Shown: positions 34,951 to 47,130 of the stretch, piece by piece | How positions within the stretch are numbered: the stretch's first letter is position 1 | Layout: each line of letters opens with the position of its first letter | Source: Homalodisca vitripennis | Lineage: Eukaryota > Arthropoda > Insecta > Hemiptera > Cicadellidae | DNA length: 64,000 nucleotides | Assembly (NCBI RefSeq): GCF_021130785.1 | Contig: NW_025778873.1 | Span: 62,001 to 126,000 of the forward strand | Direction of reading: 5' to 3' | The notes under the pieces: model-generated | Told to the model about the DNA's origin: nothing | What the model saw: the letters and a program-made list of their open reading frames with translations, nothing else | Databases searched by the model: none | Program-made: the position numbers and the translations under genes

Positions 34951-36199
34951 TGTATAATTTTTATAGTGACACGAATTTGGAGGATACAAAAATGTTTATA
35001 AGACATCTCAACAATAAAATGAATCATTAACATTAAATTTTGCATGCAACATCAGTGAAGCGTGTAACGTGATATGGTATAGCGTATTTGCATTTTGTTT
35101 TAATCCAAGTCATTGTAGGGTAACACATGTTCAATGACTGGAGGTTCCCTGAGAATATAAAAACTGAGAGCTGATCATGTTGAACATAATTTTATGTGAG
35201 CAGTACCTGTCTTGAAGTGCATGGTCAGTGCAGTTTATATATTTAGTACATTTATTGCTAAGGATATGTATTAGTACCCAAACTAATTATAACCTTTAAT
35301 TCGTAAGAAAAAAATAAATGCCAAAAATAGAAATACCACTTTTTCTACTTAATTGTAAACTTGTTTAAAATTCATACAGTTGTAGAACTAAATAGTTGCT
35401 TAACAACTAACCAGTTTTTGTATAACAGTGGGTCAGGTTTCCTAGTTTTATTAATTGTGAGTATTAGACTCTCTCTTCCAGTTTAAGCTATGAAAAATCC
35501 CAGGCCTTTACAAAACCATGCTGTCTTCTGTACAATGCTTACCTGCTCCAATCCCTCCTCACGACGCCTAAGAAAACCAAAAGATCCTAACTTAAAATAT
35601 TTATTAAGGCAATTAAACGTTAACATTTTAGCGGTTTCTAGGATTTATTAATACTGTCATTCAATTCACAATATTAACTAACATTCATACTAAGGTCAAT
35701 ATGGTAATAGTTCATTCCTGCAGAGTGATCTCACATTTTAAAATTTCAGCTGATACATTATTCACCACAATGGTTCATTATAGTTTTCCATGAAATAGAT
35801 ATAAAATAATAATCAGTTACATTGAAAAGTAAAATCCGTAAAGTGATTTGGAAATAAAAGCATTTCTCTTTATTTACCACTTTTATAGACTATATACTAT
35901 ATCATGTACTGCGATAGAACTCTGGTGTTAAATTCAATAACTACGTGAAGACCTCGAACATTATAGACCATATGTCTATCAAAACTGGTCAACACAGTTT
36001 TAGACAATTATTAAATATAATGCATAGGCATACTTTGTTTACAAGTTTAATTGTTAACCAGCAATCACAAAACCTTTTCAAGTCAAAGTCTATATTTATG
36101 TTACTGGAAATTGCCAGAAAAATATCTGATAGATATCTTTTAGGAATTAATTCTCCCCTTAAATTTGAAATTTATAGCAAATATGTAATATAAATAGTG
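34951..36199 (+). repeat. family-R dispersed repeat, second module, copy A
   Basis: Collinear with 37150-37960. Shared landmarks include TTTATGTGAGC, GCATGGTCAGTGCA / ACATGGTCAATGCA, TAAGGATA(T/C)GTAT and GAAAT(T/C)GCCAGAA. The copy continues past the LINE insertion, with the hairpin module at 36878. Confidence 0.75.
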
Positions 36200-36848
36200 T
36201 TGATGTGGAGTACTTCAGTCAAGTACCTGGGGGTACTCCTGGACTCCAAGCTGACCTTCACACCCCACGTCAAGAGGATCTGTGGCCAAGCGAGGAAGGG
36301 CTTCGGCAGCATCGGCCCCTGCTCAACACCACGAAGTTAACGACCAGGACGAAGGTCCTGCTCTACACGGCTCTGATACGACCAGTGCTCACATATGCGG
36401 CCCCAGCATGGTACCACCTCACCTGCAAGACCGCAAGGAGGCAGTTGCTCGCTGTCCAGAGAGTGTGTCTCCGGCGGGCCACTGGGTCGCCCTGGTTCGT
36501 GAGGAACACCGTAGTCAGGGCTTCGTCCAACGTCCCTACCATCAGGAGCTTCGTAGAAGGCCTGACATCGATCCTTGAGGAAGCTGCAGAGTCCTCACCG
36601 TGGGATCACATCCGTGAGCTTCGCGCCCAGGAGGTCCCCCAACTACGTCTTCCTATGGATGACTGATGACATCGACTACAACTTCGACTGCACCACGACA
36701 CTTCACCCCACTGACAGGTAGCGAAAGCTACTAGGGCTATGACCCTCGAGACACAAGGCAAAAGCCTAACCGGCAGAGGCCTTGAAAGATGTGGGGGATC
36801 CACCCCCCCCCCACAGTCACAGCGACTTGACTTGACTTGATGTAGAGT
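36200..36848 (+). mobile_element. 5'-truncated Jockey-like LINE 3' end with target-site duplication
   Basis: A 153-residue frame (36205-36666) is intact: YLGVLLDSKLTFTPHV, then LLYTALIRPVLTYAAPAWYH, RRQLLAVQRVCLRRATGSPW and FVRNTVV. This is the C-terminal end of a Jockey-like RT. The 3' end is a short GACTT repeat (36825-36840). TTGATGTGGAGT (36200-36211) and TTGATGTAGAGT (36837-36848) flank it as a 12-bp target duplication with one mismatch. The insertion lies inside a family-R repeat copy. Much better preserved than copies at 26787 and 32680, so younger. Confidence 0.88.
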
Positions 36849-37149
36849 GGGAGACTTAACGAACTGTATTATGAATCGATTCTTTCTGTACTTTTTAGGT
36901 ACAGATATAATTAAAAACAGCTCAAAGGACAAGTATGTACATAAACATTATTAACACGGTAACAAGAAAATATTACTACCCGACCAAAACTTGTATTTTG
37001 TAACTACTGTTACAAAAGCTATGAAAATAGCTCGTGTAGCATTATGAAAGAAATTATGTATTAACTTTTTTCCGTAGAGAAGAGCAAGTTCTTTGACGGT
37101 GCATGTCCATACCTATTGCATTATTGATACCTATTAGGGGCTATTAAGT

Positions 37150-38425
37150 AGGCTCAAGCAATTTATAATATGTATGCTGGGGGAATTAAATATATCTGCA
37201 AGATATCTCGACATTGTCATAAGCAACAGGCATTACATTTTTCATGAAGTTCAGCGAAGCCTGTTACGTGACACGTGGTGTGGTATAATCCTACCTTCTT
37301 GTAAGTCATCGTGGAATAAAACTTGTTCAATGACGAGATGTTCTATGAAAATATCAAAACTGTGAACTGTTCTGGTTATAGACAGCTTTATGTGAGCGGC
37401 CGCTTTCATAAAATACATGGTCAATGCAATTTATATTTTGATTGAACCTTATTTCTAAGGATACGTATCCCTGAAATATAAGAATAGAGTTCTAGAATCA
37501 GTTTAAAATATTTAATTTGCAATAAGAAAAATCTAAATATCAGGTTTTTTATATAAATACCACTGTTTTCCCCTTATAACATATTTTAAATTTCGCTTAA
37601 ATGTACACCTAAATATTTGTTTTAAAACTAACCATCTTAATAATTGACCTAAAGTACCATATAAGCCAATAAAATATAAATGGTTGTGGTTGATTCTATG
37701 TAAGTTAATAACTAGAACACTAAAGACCATATTAATATCGGAAGTGATCATATATTTGATCATTTATATTCTTAAATGGCTACATTTAACAGTTTTCAAC
37801 TCAAGGTCAGTGCTTATACTACTAGAAATCGCCAGAAGATGTTTGATAGATATAATTTAGGAAATAATACTAAAATGAAACTGTAAAAACTTTAGCAAAT
37901 ATGTATTCACAATACGAAGTAAGGCCGAGAAGTTCAAGATTTTGTGTATTAAATTCGGATTCGATTCTTTCTGTACACTATGGGTATAGACGGAATGAAA
38001 AACAGCTCAAAACACAAGTATTGAAATAAAAATTATAAATGCAATTCATTGGTTAAGGAAAATACCTACGAAAAATAAATAGTGAAATTAAAACATATGC
38101 AAAGATAAAATCTTTTTACACCATTAACATTACTGTTCCAGTGTTTTTTGCTGTGATTAATTAGGATGAAAACTGCTTTGGGTAGCTAGAGATACTATGA
38201 TTAGAAACTTGGAACTCCAAATAATAACAGTAATTCATATATGATAGTCTTGGTCCTCGTTTTAGCCTTCCGAACTTATTCTAGCTGATGTATTACGTAC
38301 TGCATGCATGAATTCTGAAAACAAAAGCTTTGAATGATCTAAAGTAATTTATCTGTCCTTTGATGTTTTCATGGATATTAAGTAGTTTTTGTACGTACGT
38401 TTCACGTGTTTACCTAAATTTCTTC
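37150..38425 (+). repeat. family-R dispersed repeat, copy B
   Basis: Matches 34951-36199, then continues through the hairpin module at 37973 and the segment GCTGTGATTAATTAGGATG...AACTGCTTTG, and a degenerate TCTTGGTCCTCG segment near 38250. This copy links the two modules of the family into one longer unit. Confidence 0.7.
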
Positions 38426-41400
38426 TTACCAATATTGCTTATTTACGTAAACACAAGTACTTACATTAACATGGGCTCTTTTTATGTAAATGCATACCCA
38501 CACATACATTACATGTTGGTTTAATGAAATTAATTTTGTTTAGTTTTTTTTTTAAACAAGCATTTATTAGGCAGTTGCTCAATATACTAACCAACTTAAA
38601 AGTTATTTAGTATGCATATATTATCCAACTTGATATCAACTTATTGTATATAGTGGTTTACACACATATGTATTAATTAAGATATTTCAATTGGGTATTA
38701 TATTGTTTTACTTACTGCAGCTGCAAAATTAACATTGCTTATTTTTGACATAAATTAGTACTTACTTTAAATATATTCTATGCGTTATCTAAGTAACTGA
38801 TAAAAGAAGGTACAAGGATAATCCCCTTGAACATGAAATGGTGTTAAAAAGTTGGATTAAATGCATACCTAAACCTAATTTTCATGACCAAGTTTACTTA
38901 ACATTTATTACATTTACAGAGGTAATAATATTCCATAAAGTTAGATAAACTGAACAATCAGCATTCATCCAGAGCAATAAAACAGCAAAATATTCTTTAA
39001 AAGCGTTGTATTATACATCTTTACTGATGGTACAGGAAACAATCGAATCCGTCTCATTTCCTATTCTGTTCCTTCGAGTTGGCTACTGGATGAAAGATGT
39101 TACAGTCTGATTCTGTTGTCATATAATATCGGCGCTACTACAACAAAGTGTTTAGTTCCTTTGACATTTGTAAAAGGAAAGCAAAGAAGAAATATTACAA
39201 ATTCTCTTTTTATAAACGACAATCCTCTTCTAAACCTGTAAGAGCCGTCTATAAAACTTAAATTGGAGGTCAACGGCTTAAAAATGAATTCCGAACCACC
39301 ACCAATGGCCGGGCAGGCGGGCTGCTTGCACGCACAGGATCGCTCAGCGGCCACGCATCCAAGCAGCAGTCACGCTCGACGTTGCTTGATATATGTTGTG
39401 AAATATAACAGTACGTTTCGAGAATTGAAATCCACCCTCTTACTCAAGTTTTAAAAAAGTCTAACACTTATGGTCAAACTTGCAATGAAACTTAAAGTGG
39501 AAAGTGCGGCAATGAACTTGCCTACTATTATACAACATTAGTGGCACAATAATATCAGGTATTATGAAGCTAATACTATTCATTATAACATAATATAGTA
39601 AACATTATGTTAACAAAATAAAAAAGATAGACTGTTCATTTAGGCTGAGTTAAATCATACTAGACTTTCATATTATTATTTAAGATCAGAACTAAGAATG
39701 CGTACGCAGTTGTGGTACTTAATCTAGCTAAGGGGATTAGCTGTTGTCTTGAAATTGATTTATTGCAACTCCAAGCTTCCCACACACTGGGCATCGTGTG
39801 CTCCCATTGAATTGCTTTTCCAAAAATACCCGTTTATTGGTAGTTATTACACTGCAATGTAACAGCTAAAGTTAGGTTATATGTATGTATGACGAAAAAC
39901 GAATTTATAAAATTTCAAAGAATAAAATAGGTAACTCCTTACCCAAAAAATTGTTATAAAAATATAAATATATACGCAATAAGTTTATATTTCTACTGCA
40001 TTTATTCCAAGTATAATGTAACACGTTTTATATAAGTTTTATTTTGATATTAATATTTCACAATAGTGCGACTACTTAAAAATATATTCCTTTTTTAGAT
40101 ATACTAGTTTTTGAAATGATTCAAACAACTTCTGATAAGACGCTTTACTGCAACCTAGAGTTTCAATATCTTAACATTTTTTGATAATTAGATTGTTATT
40201 TAAATTAGCGCCGTTTAGTTTTAAACATTTGAAATTGGAGTTAAACGTTCTCAAACCGTCACATTTAATCTATTTGTAACCCAAATGTTAATTTTACAAA
40301 GAAGTTTCATGTAATAATCTTGTAAATAAATAATTAATTCCAAAAATGTTTAAAAATTACAAAGTACCTATTGTAGAAATTAAATCGTATTGCTCGAAAC
40401 TTTACAGTGTAAAGTGTTTCTCGTGCGAATAAACATAAATGGATTAATAAAAAATGTTAAGAGACGTCCATGGGAAACATGGAATGTTATACGCACACCA
40501 AAAACTAATACGAAGTTATTTAAAACATTCACGAATAACATTGATTGTTCAATGAATAGCAATTCCTTCACTTCAGAATTGTATAAAATTGGTTAAAACT
40601 TTCTTAAGTGTTTTTATGAATACAAATTTGGTATTTCTGTAAATGCTCGATATATTTTCAAATATTATTCAAATACCACAAAGATGTTGAGAAGCAACGC
40701 TACTGGTACAATGTCTGAAATACAATCTTCAATACTGTAAGTACCCCATGATTTCAATAATAGAACATAAGTAATATAGTTGGGTTCATTTTATTTCTTC
40801 CCATATCCGCTAAATATTATTTATCCTCATATCCGCTACAAATTTATGAGAGCTTCCTGTTTACATGAAAAACCCCAAAGATGATGAGTTTTAGAGACAT
40901 TATATATAAAAAAGGAAACCAATGAGGAATTTTTTTAAGATTTTCTAATCTCATAATTATGCGTAGGAAGTACTTTATATTATTCAATGTAATAAATCAT
41001 ACTGATGCAGTTTATACAAATTAATAGACCAAATACTAAGACAAGAGTCAATTACTGTTGCCATAAATATAAACTTTTTGATCAATTTTCTTGATTGTGC
41101 CAACAAGGCAAACACAGCGTTTGGGTCGAAACTATAATTCACTCTAAACAGGGCTGATACACGTGCAAATCCAAGTAAATTGTTTGCGACACCTCGGGTA
41201 ACGGTTACTTTCTTTATAATAATTTTGGGTTAATTATTAATAGTTAAGTTCAGTCTAATCAGTATTTTTCTGAAGTTATAGTAACCCAAAATACAACATA
41301 TATGTACATGCATTGACTATTAAAAATATATGTAGACCTGTTTCAGTAATAAAAGTTTACTGGTGTAATAAGCACAGTAAGCGTTCTGCCTACATGAGCA

Positions 41401-41727
41401 TCTTTATATTTTAATTGAGTGTATCTTTCTTACCACTGCACATTTCATAGCAATAAACCTTTGTATTAATTACTAATTGCTGTTTCAGAATAGGAAACGA
41501 TATATTTGCTGTTTCACCTTTAAGTGGGCATTAAAAATAATGTTTCACTTATTAATCACATGATCGCAATTGAAAAAAAAACTGAACGATCTTGAACAAC
41601 TTTTAGTAGTAATTATTATTTCAATAGCTTTTTAGTAGTAAGATATTTAAATAGAGAATAAATGATGATGAACTGCAGTAAATGGGACATAGATAATTAT
41701 GAACTACACAAACACGTGCAATCTTTG
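38426..41727. other. AT-rich non-coding stretch
   Basis: No gene recognised. A GC-rich patch at 39285-39390 (CCGGGCAGGCGGGCTGCTTG) is open in one frame for about 60 codons but has no recognisable protein. It may be a repeat remnant. Confidence 0.5.
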
Positions 41728-41759
41728 TATATAAAGCAGTGAAAATCAGACGTTCATTA
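41728..41759 (+). promoter_or_regulatory. TATA box plus initiator of the peptide-precursor gene
   Basis: TATATAAAG at 41728-41736 is followed 26 bp from its first base by TCATTA (41754-41759), a good fit to the arthropod initiator TCAKTY. A strong 5' splice site (GGGTAAGTT) lies 27 bp downstream of the predicted start, giving a very short first exon of about 41756-41782. Confidence 0.6.
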
Positions 41760-41828
41760 TCAACTACAGTCCCTGTTTTTGGGTAAGTTAATATAAGCTA
41801 ACTTACCACTTTATTTTTAATAGTTGAT
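41759..41828. promoter_or_regulatory. hairpin enclosing the first 5' splice site
   Basis: GGTAAGTTA (41782-41790) and TAACTTACC (41799-41807) are perfect reverse complements around an 8-base loop. Outer arms ATCAACTA (41759-41766) and TAGTTGAT (41821-41828) also pair. The donor GTAAGT (41783-41788) would be fully buried in the stem. Confidence 0.6.
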
Positions 41829-42100
41829 ACTGTAAACAGGGTGTACATTAATTACAACTACTAGTTTACCAGAAACTTATTTTTGGAGGGCTTACATTAA
41901 AAATGGACATCCTTACAGAATGATAAATTCCTGTAAATGCTTATAAAGGGAAGTATATGGTTTTAGTGTTGAGGCGTTAGCCTAAAGTGCCTTAAACTAT
42001 ATGATTAATTAGATTTGTTAGCTTTATGCCTAAATTTTCAACTAATCACATAATTAAGTTGTTTACAAATATTGTTTGAATAAATACAAGACTCAATTTA

Positions 42101-42234
<134 letters not shown>

Positions 42235-42798
42235 CAAACATCACTTAATAAGAAAAAGGTAAAAGCTTAATTTTTTCGATATATCTCGAACTGAGTGAAT
42301 GCAAAAGTTAAAGTGAAGTTTTAGATATGTTACACACATAAAAATATGTTTCATGAATATCTAACAACATGACTATTTTCAATTTTGTATTAGTAGTTTC
42401 TAGATTAAACAATATTTCTGGTCTTGCATTTGTTGCATGATACTGGTCATCTGCTGCCATTCAACTTTTAAATTGGCACACCAGAGCTTCAGATAGTTCT
42501 GAAGCGTACATAAATACAGCTTTTAAAATTGGACCAAAATAATTGGTGTTAGAATAATATAAATTATACATATTGATTCCTTGTATATTTTTTAAGTTTA
42601 TAGTAAAAATGTTAAAAGACATTTTAAAAAATGGCCCACTTATTGCACCTTTATTATTACAAAAGAAAGATTTTTCATAATTATTTAAAAGTTATTTATG
42701 GGGTGATATGAGAGCCTTAACAAGCTCAGTGCATTTTCCAGCTCCAACTTCTCCCATTTTGAAATTATTGACGTATATCTCTGTGTCGCAATGAAACC

Positions 42799-42885
42799 AT
42801 GATGTGGTATATTGTGCTAGTCGTGAGCCTCATCAACCGCAGACCTGTTTCATCTGCTTTTACTCCAATTATGTTACTTACGACA
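42799..42885 (+). pseudogene. degenerate duplicate of the signal-peptide exon
   Basis: CAATGAAACCATGATGTGGT here repeats CAGTGAAACCATGATGTGGT at 42901. In this copy the splice acceptor AG has become AA. The frame (MMWYIVLVVSLINRRPV) diverges and stops after 29 codons. The spacing between the two copies is 112 bp. Confidence 0.55.
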
Positions 42886-42910
42886 TAGATCTGTCTGTTG
42901 CAGTGAAACC

Positions 42911-43572
42911 ATGATGTGGTCTGTATTGCTATTCGTGACTCTCTGCATGGTCCTAATGGAGGTTATCCCATCCTCTCAACTACCAGCTGAGGATAATGAA
43001 ATGTTCGCCTTCCAAAATGGACATTTAGGAGACGGGCCGCCTGGTAAAAGAGATGTGAGTTTTGGTAGGTACTCAAATTAGTAATATTAATACACACTAA
43101 GTACTTTATAATATGATGGCATAATTTAAACAATAATATACCCAGTGCAGAGCTAAATATCTCCTTAAAAATGTCTTGTTAAAAGAACTGAGCAAAAGTT
43201 TACGAAAGGTGCTGTTAGAGTATTAAATTTTCAGTTTTTGAGGATAATGATATGTTCGCTTTTCCAGATGGGCAATCAGGAGACGGGCCACCTGGTAAAA
43301 GAGATGTGAGGTTTGGTAGGTATTAAAATTAGTAATATTAATACAAACTAAGTACTTTATAGTATGATAGCGTAATTTCAACAATAACATATACAGTGCA
43401 GAGCTAAATATCTCCTTAACAATTGTCTTGGTAACAGAAATGAACTAAATTTTACGAAAAGACGCCGTAAGAATATTAAATTTTCAGTTTCTGAGGATAA
43501 TGATAATTATGTTCGCTTTTCCAGATGGGCAATCCGGAGACGGGCCACCTGGTAAAAGAGATGTGAGTGATG
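42911..43572 (+). CDS. candidate secreted amidated-peptide precursor with tandem duplicated exons (novel)
   Basis: Exon 2 (42904-43064) has a strong acceptor (CTGTCTGTTGCAG) and encodes a hydrophobic signal peptide (MMWSVLLFVTLCMVLMEV, cleavage predicted near residue 22). It continues with EDNEMFAFQNGHLGDGPPGK and Arg. Exon 3 (43235-43315, 81 nt, phase 1-1) repeats the unit as EDNDMFAFPDGQSGDGPPGK and Arg. Exon 4 (43488 or 43525 to 43572) repeats DGQSGDGPPGKRDVSD. Each exon is preceded by a T-rich acceptor and followed by G|GTAGGT or G|GTAAGT. Gly-Lys-Arg is a prohormone convertase and amidation site, so mature peptides would end Gly-Asp-Gly-Pro-Pro-NH2. The last donor implies at least one further exon, which I could not find. 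I cannot assign it to a known neuropeptide family. Confidence 0.65.
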
Positions 43573-43730
43573 GTAAGTATTCAAATTATTAGTATTAATA
43601 CAGACTAAGTACTTTATAATGCGATAGCATAATTTAAACCATAGTATATACGGTGGAGAGCTTAATATCCCCGCAAAAATTGACTTGTTAACAGAAGTGA
43701 GCTAAACGTTACGAAGAGGCGCTATAAAAT
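42990..43730 (+). repeat. three tandem exon-plus-intron units of about 252 bp
   Basis: Exons at about 42990, 43235 and 43488 are followed by homologous introns (AGTAATATTAATAC, CTAAGTACTTTATA, GCAGAGCTAAATATCTCC). The third intron copy degrades near 43730, just where a fourth exon would begin. Introns are as conserved as the exons, so the duplication is recent. Confidence 0.85.
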
Positions 43731-45100
43731 TCTTATATTGCTTAGTCCTAATTAGATACTAAATTGAAGTATATTTTTTGTAAAATTTTTTAGCACTTGT
43801 AAGTCTATAATTCTTAAGAGGGAATGGGAACCTAGTTTACGATTACGTGATTGTCGGATAAACCTCATTCCTCAAGGTAAACGCATTACACCTATTCAGC
43901 TACGGTTAGTGTATGTTACGTTAGGTTATAGGTAATGATAGATTGGTTTTTGTTAGCTTACGTGTGATAACGTAATTTACACGTAGGTGATATTCACTGC
44001 TGATTTACCAGCGCTGATAAATCCATATCTTGTGATGTTAGCTTCTCACTTTTGGAAAATCGTAAAATAATTATCGTTTGATTTTTACTAATAGTTCCCT
44101 TCTTATATACATTTTTATTTCTATGTAAACATTTAAAAATATTCTTCGTATTATATTCTGATTTGAATATTGTTGAACATGGAATTTATTTGTTAAAATA
44201 CTATTGTGTTATGTTTTTAATTCTTGGTTTGGCTCCTGTTTCTAGGTTTAATTAAATCAGTGTGTTAATGATAAAGAGTTCTAGGATCTCAACAATTAAA
44301 AAATGAACACTGGGTTTCCTGTTTTATTTAAACATAGAACTACTTGGAAGGGAATTGAGGCAGATTAATATTATTATAATATATTATATAACTGTATATA
44401 TTATATTGAGAATCGCCTCGTATCGGCATTGAAAAATAAATGGCTGCGTAAATAGCGGATATTCATACGGTAGGCAGTTGAAAAGTATGTTTTATCCAAA
44501 ATAGTATAAAACTTGACATATGTAACTTAATTATTTATTTAAATTGTATTGTCAATTTTTTATATCTTACGTAACTCCTACTTATTATTTCTTTATTTAT
44601 ATTTTTCTGGTAACACTAGCTTAATTCGTAAATTTTAAGGGAAATAAAAGCGATAAAAAATTTAAATAAATTAATAATTATTCTTGTCTGAAATTTTTGC
44701 CTTTTAAAATTTGTTATTAATTTAACATTTAAGTTCAAATGTTATAAAATATTTACATACCAAAATTAGTTTCATGTAATTATAAGTGCATGATGTAATG
44801 AATCTCTGTTAAAAATAGGAAAAAATTGTTTAATCAACAGTCGAGAACAGAAAATATCCTTAGTATCATTGCCCTCATGTGAACTAGTAGCACAAGATTG
44901 ACCACGAGATGTCATAGTTCTAGGCCTATGGTGTATCTCTGTGCATTTTCTCATGTTCCATGTACTTTGTTACGTATAATCAAGATGAAACTTTTACAAT
45001 TAGAACAATTTATTACCAATCGCAGTCAGACGCCAGTACATCCTCCGGAGTCTCGGCTGTGTTGGCCTAAAGCCACGGTACCCAACAAAATAGTATTACA
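43731..45100. other. AT-rich non-coding stretch
   Basis: No further copy of the peptide-encoding exon was found here. Sequence from 44960 to 45100 has a partial resemblance to the tandem unit that follows (TATAATCAAGATGAA). Confidence 0.5.
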
Positions 45101-47130
45101 GTAGCTCAAGACTGGCCTTATTGTATTGCAGCTCTAATCCAACTTATGCTTGTTTTTCTTGGCCTTGATACTTGTACTTTTTGAACAATACTGTATAATC
45201 ACGGTGAAGTTTTATAGAAATAGTTAACGACAAGGGCAGACTATTGCACGGAGAGGATTGTTGGCCTCCGTCATTGTGCAGAAGACGTTAGTAACTGTAA
45301 CAGCTCAAGACTGGCCTTATTGTATTGCAGCTCTAATCCAACTTATGCTTGTTTGTTCTTAGCCTTGACACTTGTACTTTTGTGAAAAATACTGTATAAT
45401 CACGGTGAAGTTTTATAGAAATAGTTAACGACGAGGGCATACTATTGCACGGAGAGGATTGCTGGCCTCCGTCATTGTGCAGAAGACGTTAGTACTGTAG
45501 CAGCTCAAGACTGGCCTTATTGTATTGCAGCTCTAATCCAACTTATGCTTGTTTTTCTTAGCCTTGATAGTTGTACTTTGCGATCAATACTGTATAATCA
45601 CGGATGAAGCTTTATAGAAATAGTTAACGACGAGGGCAGACTATTGCACGGAGAGGATTGTTGGCCTCCGTCATTGTGCAGAAGACGTTAGTAACGTAAC
45701 AGCTCAAGACTGGCCTTATTGTATTGCAGCTCTAATCCAACTTATGGTTGTTTTGTTCTTAGCCTTGATACTTGCATTTTGCGAAAAATACTGTATAATC
45801 ACGATGAAAAGCTTTATAGAAATAGTTAACGACGAGGGCAGACTGTTGCACGGAGAGGATTGCTGGCCTCCGTCATTGTGCAGAAGACGTTAGTACTGTA
45901 ACAGCTCAAGACTGCCCTTATTGTATTGCAGCTCTAATCCAACTTATGCTTGTTTTTTCTTAGCCTTGATAGTTGCACTTTGCGATCAATACTGTATAAT
46001 CACGATGAAGCTTTATAGAAATAGTTAACGACAAGGGCAGACTGTTGCACGGAAAGAATTGTTGGCCTCCGTCATTGTGCAGAAGACGTTAGTAACGTAA
46101 CAGCTCAAGACTAACCTTATTGTACTGCAGCTCTAATCCAACTTATGCTTGTTTTTTCTTAGCCTTGATACTTGCACTTTGCGATCAATACTGTATAATC
46201 ACGATGAAGCTTTATAGAAATAGTTAACGACAAGGGCAGACTGTTGCACGGAGAGGATTGTTGGCCTCCGTCATTGTGCAGAAGACGTTAGTAACGTAAC
46301 AGCTTCAAGACTGGCCTTATTGTATTGCAGCTCTAATCCAACTTATGCTTGTTGTTCTTAGCCTTGATAGCCTTGATATTTTGTGTAAATCAATACCGTA
46401 TAATCACGGTGAAAATTTATAGAAATAAAGTTAACGAAAAGGGCAGACTGTTGCACGGAGAGGATTGTTGGCCTCCGTCATTGTGCAGAAGACGTTAGTA
46501 ACGTAACAGCTCATGACTAACCATTGTATTGCAGCATTAGCCTTGATACTTGTATTTTGTGAAAAATACTGTATAATCACGGTGAAAAATTTATAGAAAT
46601 AAATAACGACGAGGGCATACTATTGCTCGGAGAGGACTGGCCTCCGTCATTGTACGTTAGTACTGTAGCAGCTCAAGACTGCCCTTATTGTATTGCAGCT
46701 CTAATCTAACTTATGCTTGTTTTTTCTTAGCCTATATACTTGTACTTTGCGATCAATACTGTATAATAACGATGAAGTTTTATAGAAATAGTTAACGAAA
46801 AGGGCAGACTGTTGCACGGAGAGGACTGCTGGCCTCCGTCATTGTGCAGAAGACGTTAGTACTGTAACAGCTCAAGACTGGCCTTATTGTATTGCAGCAC
46901 TAATCCAACTTATGCTTGTTTGTTCTTAGCCTTGATACTTGTAATTTGTCAAAAATACTGTATAATGACGATTATGTTTTATATAAATAGTTAACGACAA
47001 GGGCAGACTGTTGCACGGAAAGGATTGTTGGCCTCGGGCATTTTGCTTACGACGTTAGAACTGTAGCAGCTCAAGATTGGCCTTGAATCGCACCACTAAG
47101 CCCACGTTCTGCTTGTGTGTAACTTTGCCT
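45101..47130 (+). repeat. tandem array of about ten 200-bp units
   Basis: Each unit contains AGCTCAAGACTGGCCTTATT, GCAGCTCTAATCCAACTTATG, a pyrimidine tract (TGTTTTTTCTTAGCC), TACTGTATAATCACGATGAA, and GGCCTCCGTCATTGTGCAGA. Unit starts lie at about 45101, 45301, 45501, 45700, 45902, 46101, 46300, 46506, 46669, 46868 and 47067 (last unit partial and diverged; the unit at 46506 is shortened). Sequence identity between units is high. Period is close to nucleosome spacing, as in satellite DNA. Confidence 0.95.

Noticed and set aside
40380..40596. Overlapping frames on both strands
   Set aside because: Both are short, lack any motif and lie in AT-rich DNA.
43065..43321. RFamide peptide reading (KR-DVRF-GR) by using the downstream GT donor
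   Set aside because: The downstream donor gives a phase that meets a stop codon two codons into the next exon; G|GTAGGT keeps all exons open.
45101..47130. Array units as duplicated exons
   Set aside because: Acceptor-like tracts occur in each unit, but no matching donor or long frame exists; short ATG frames stop after a few codons.
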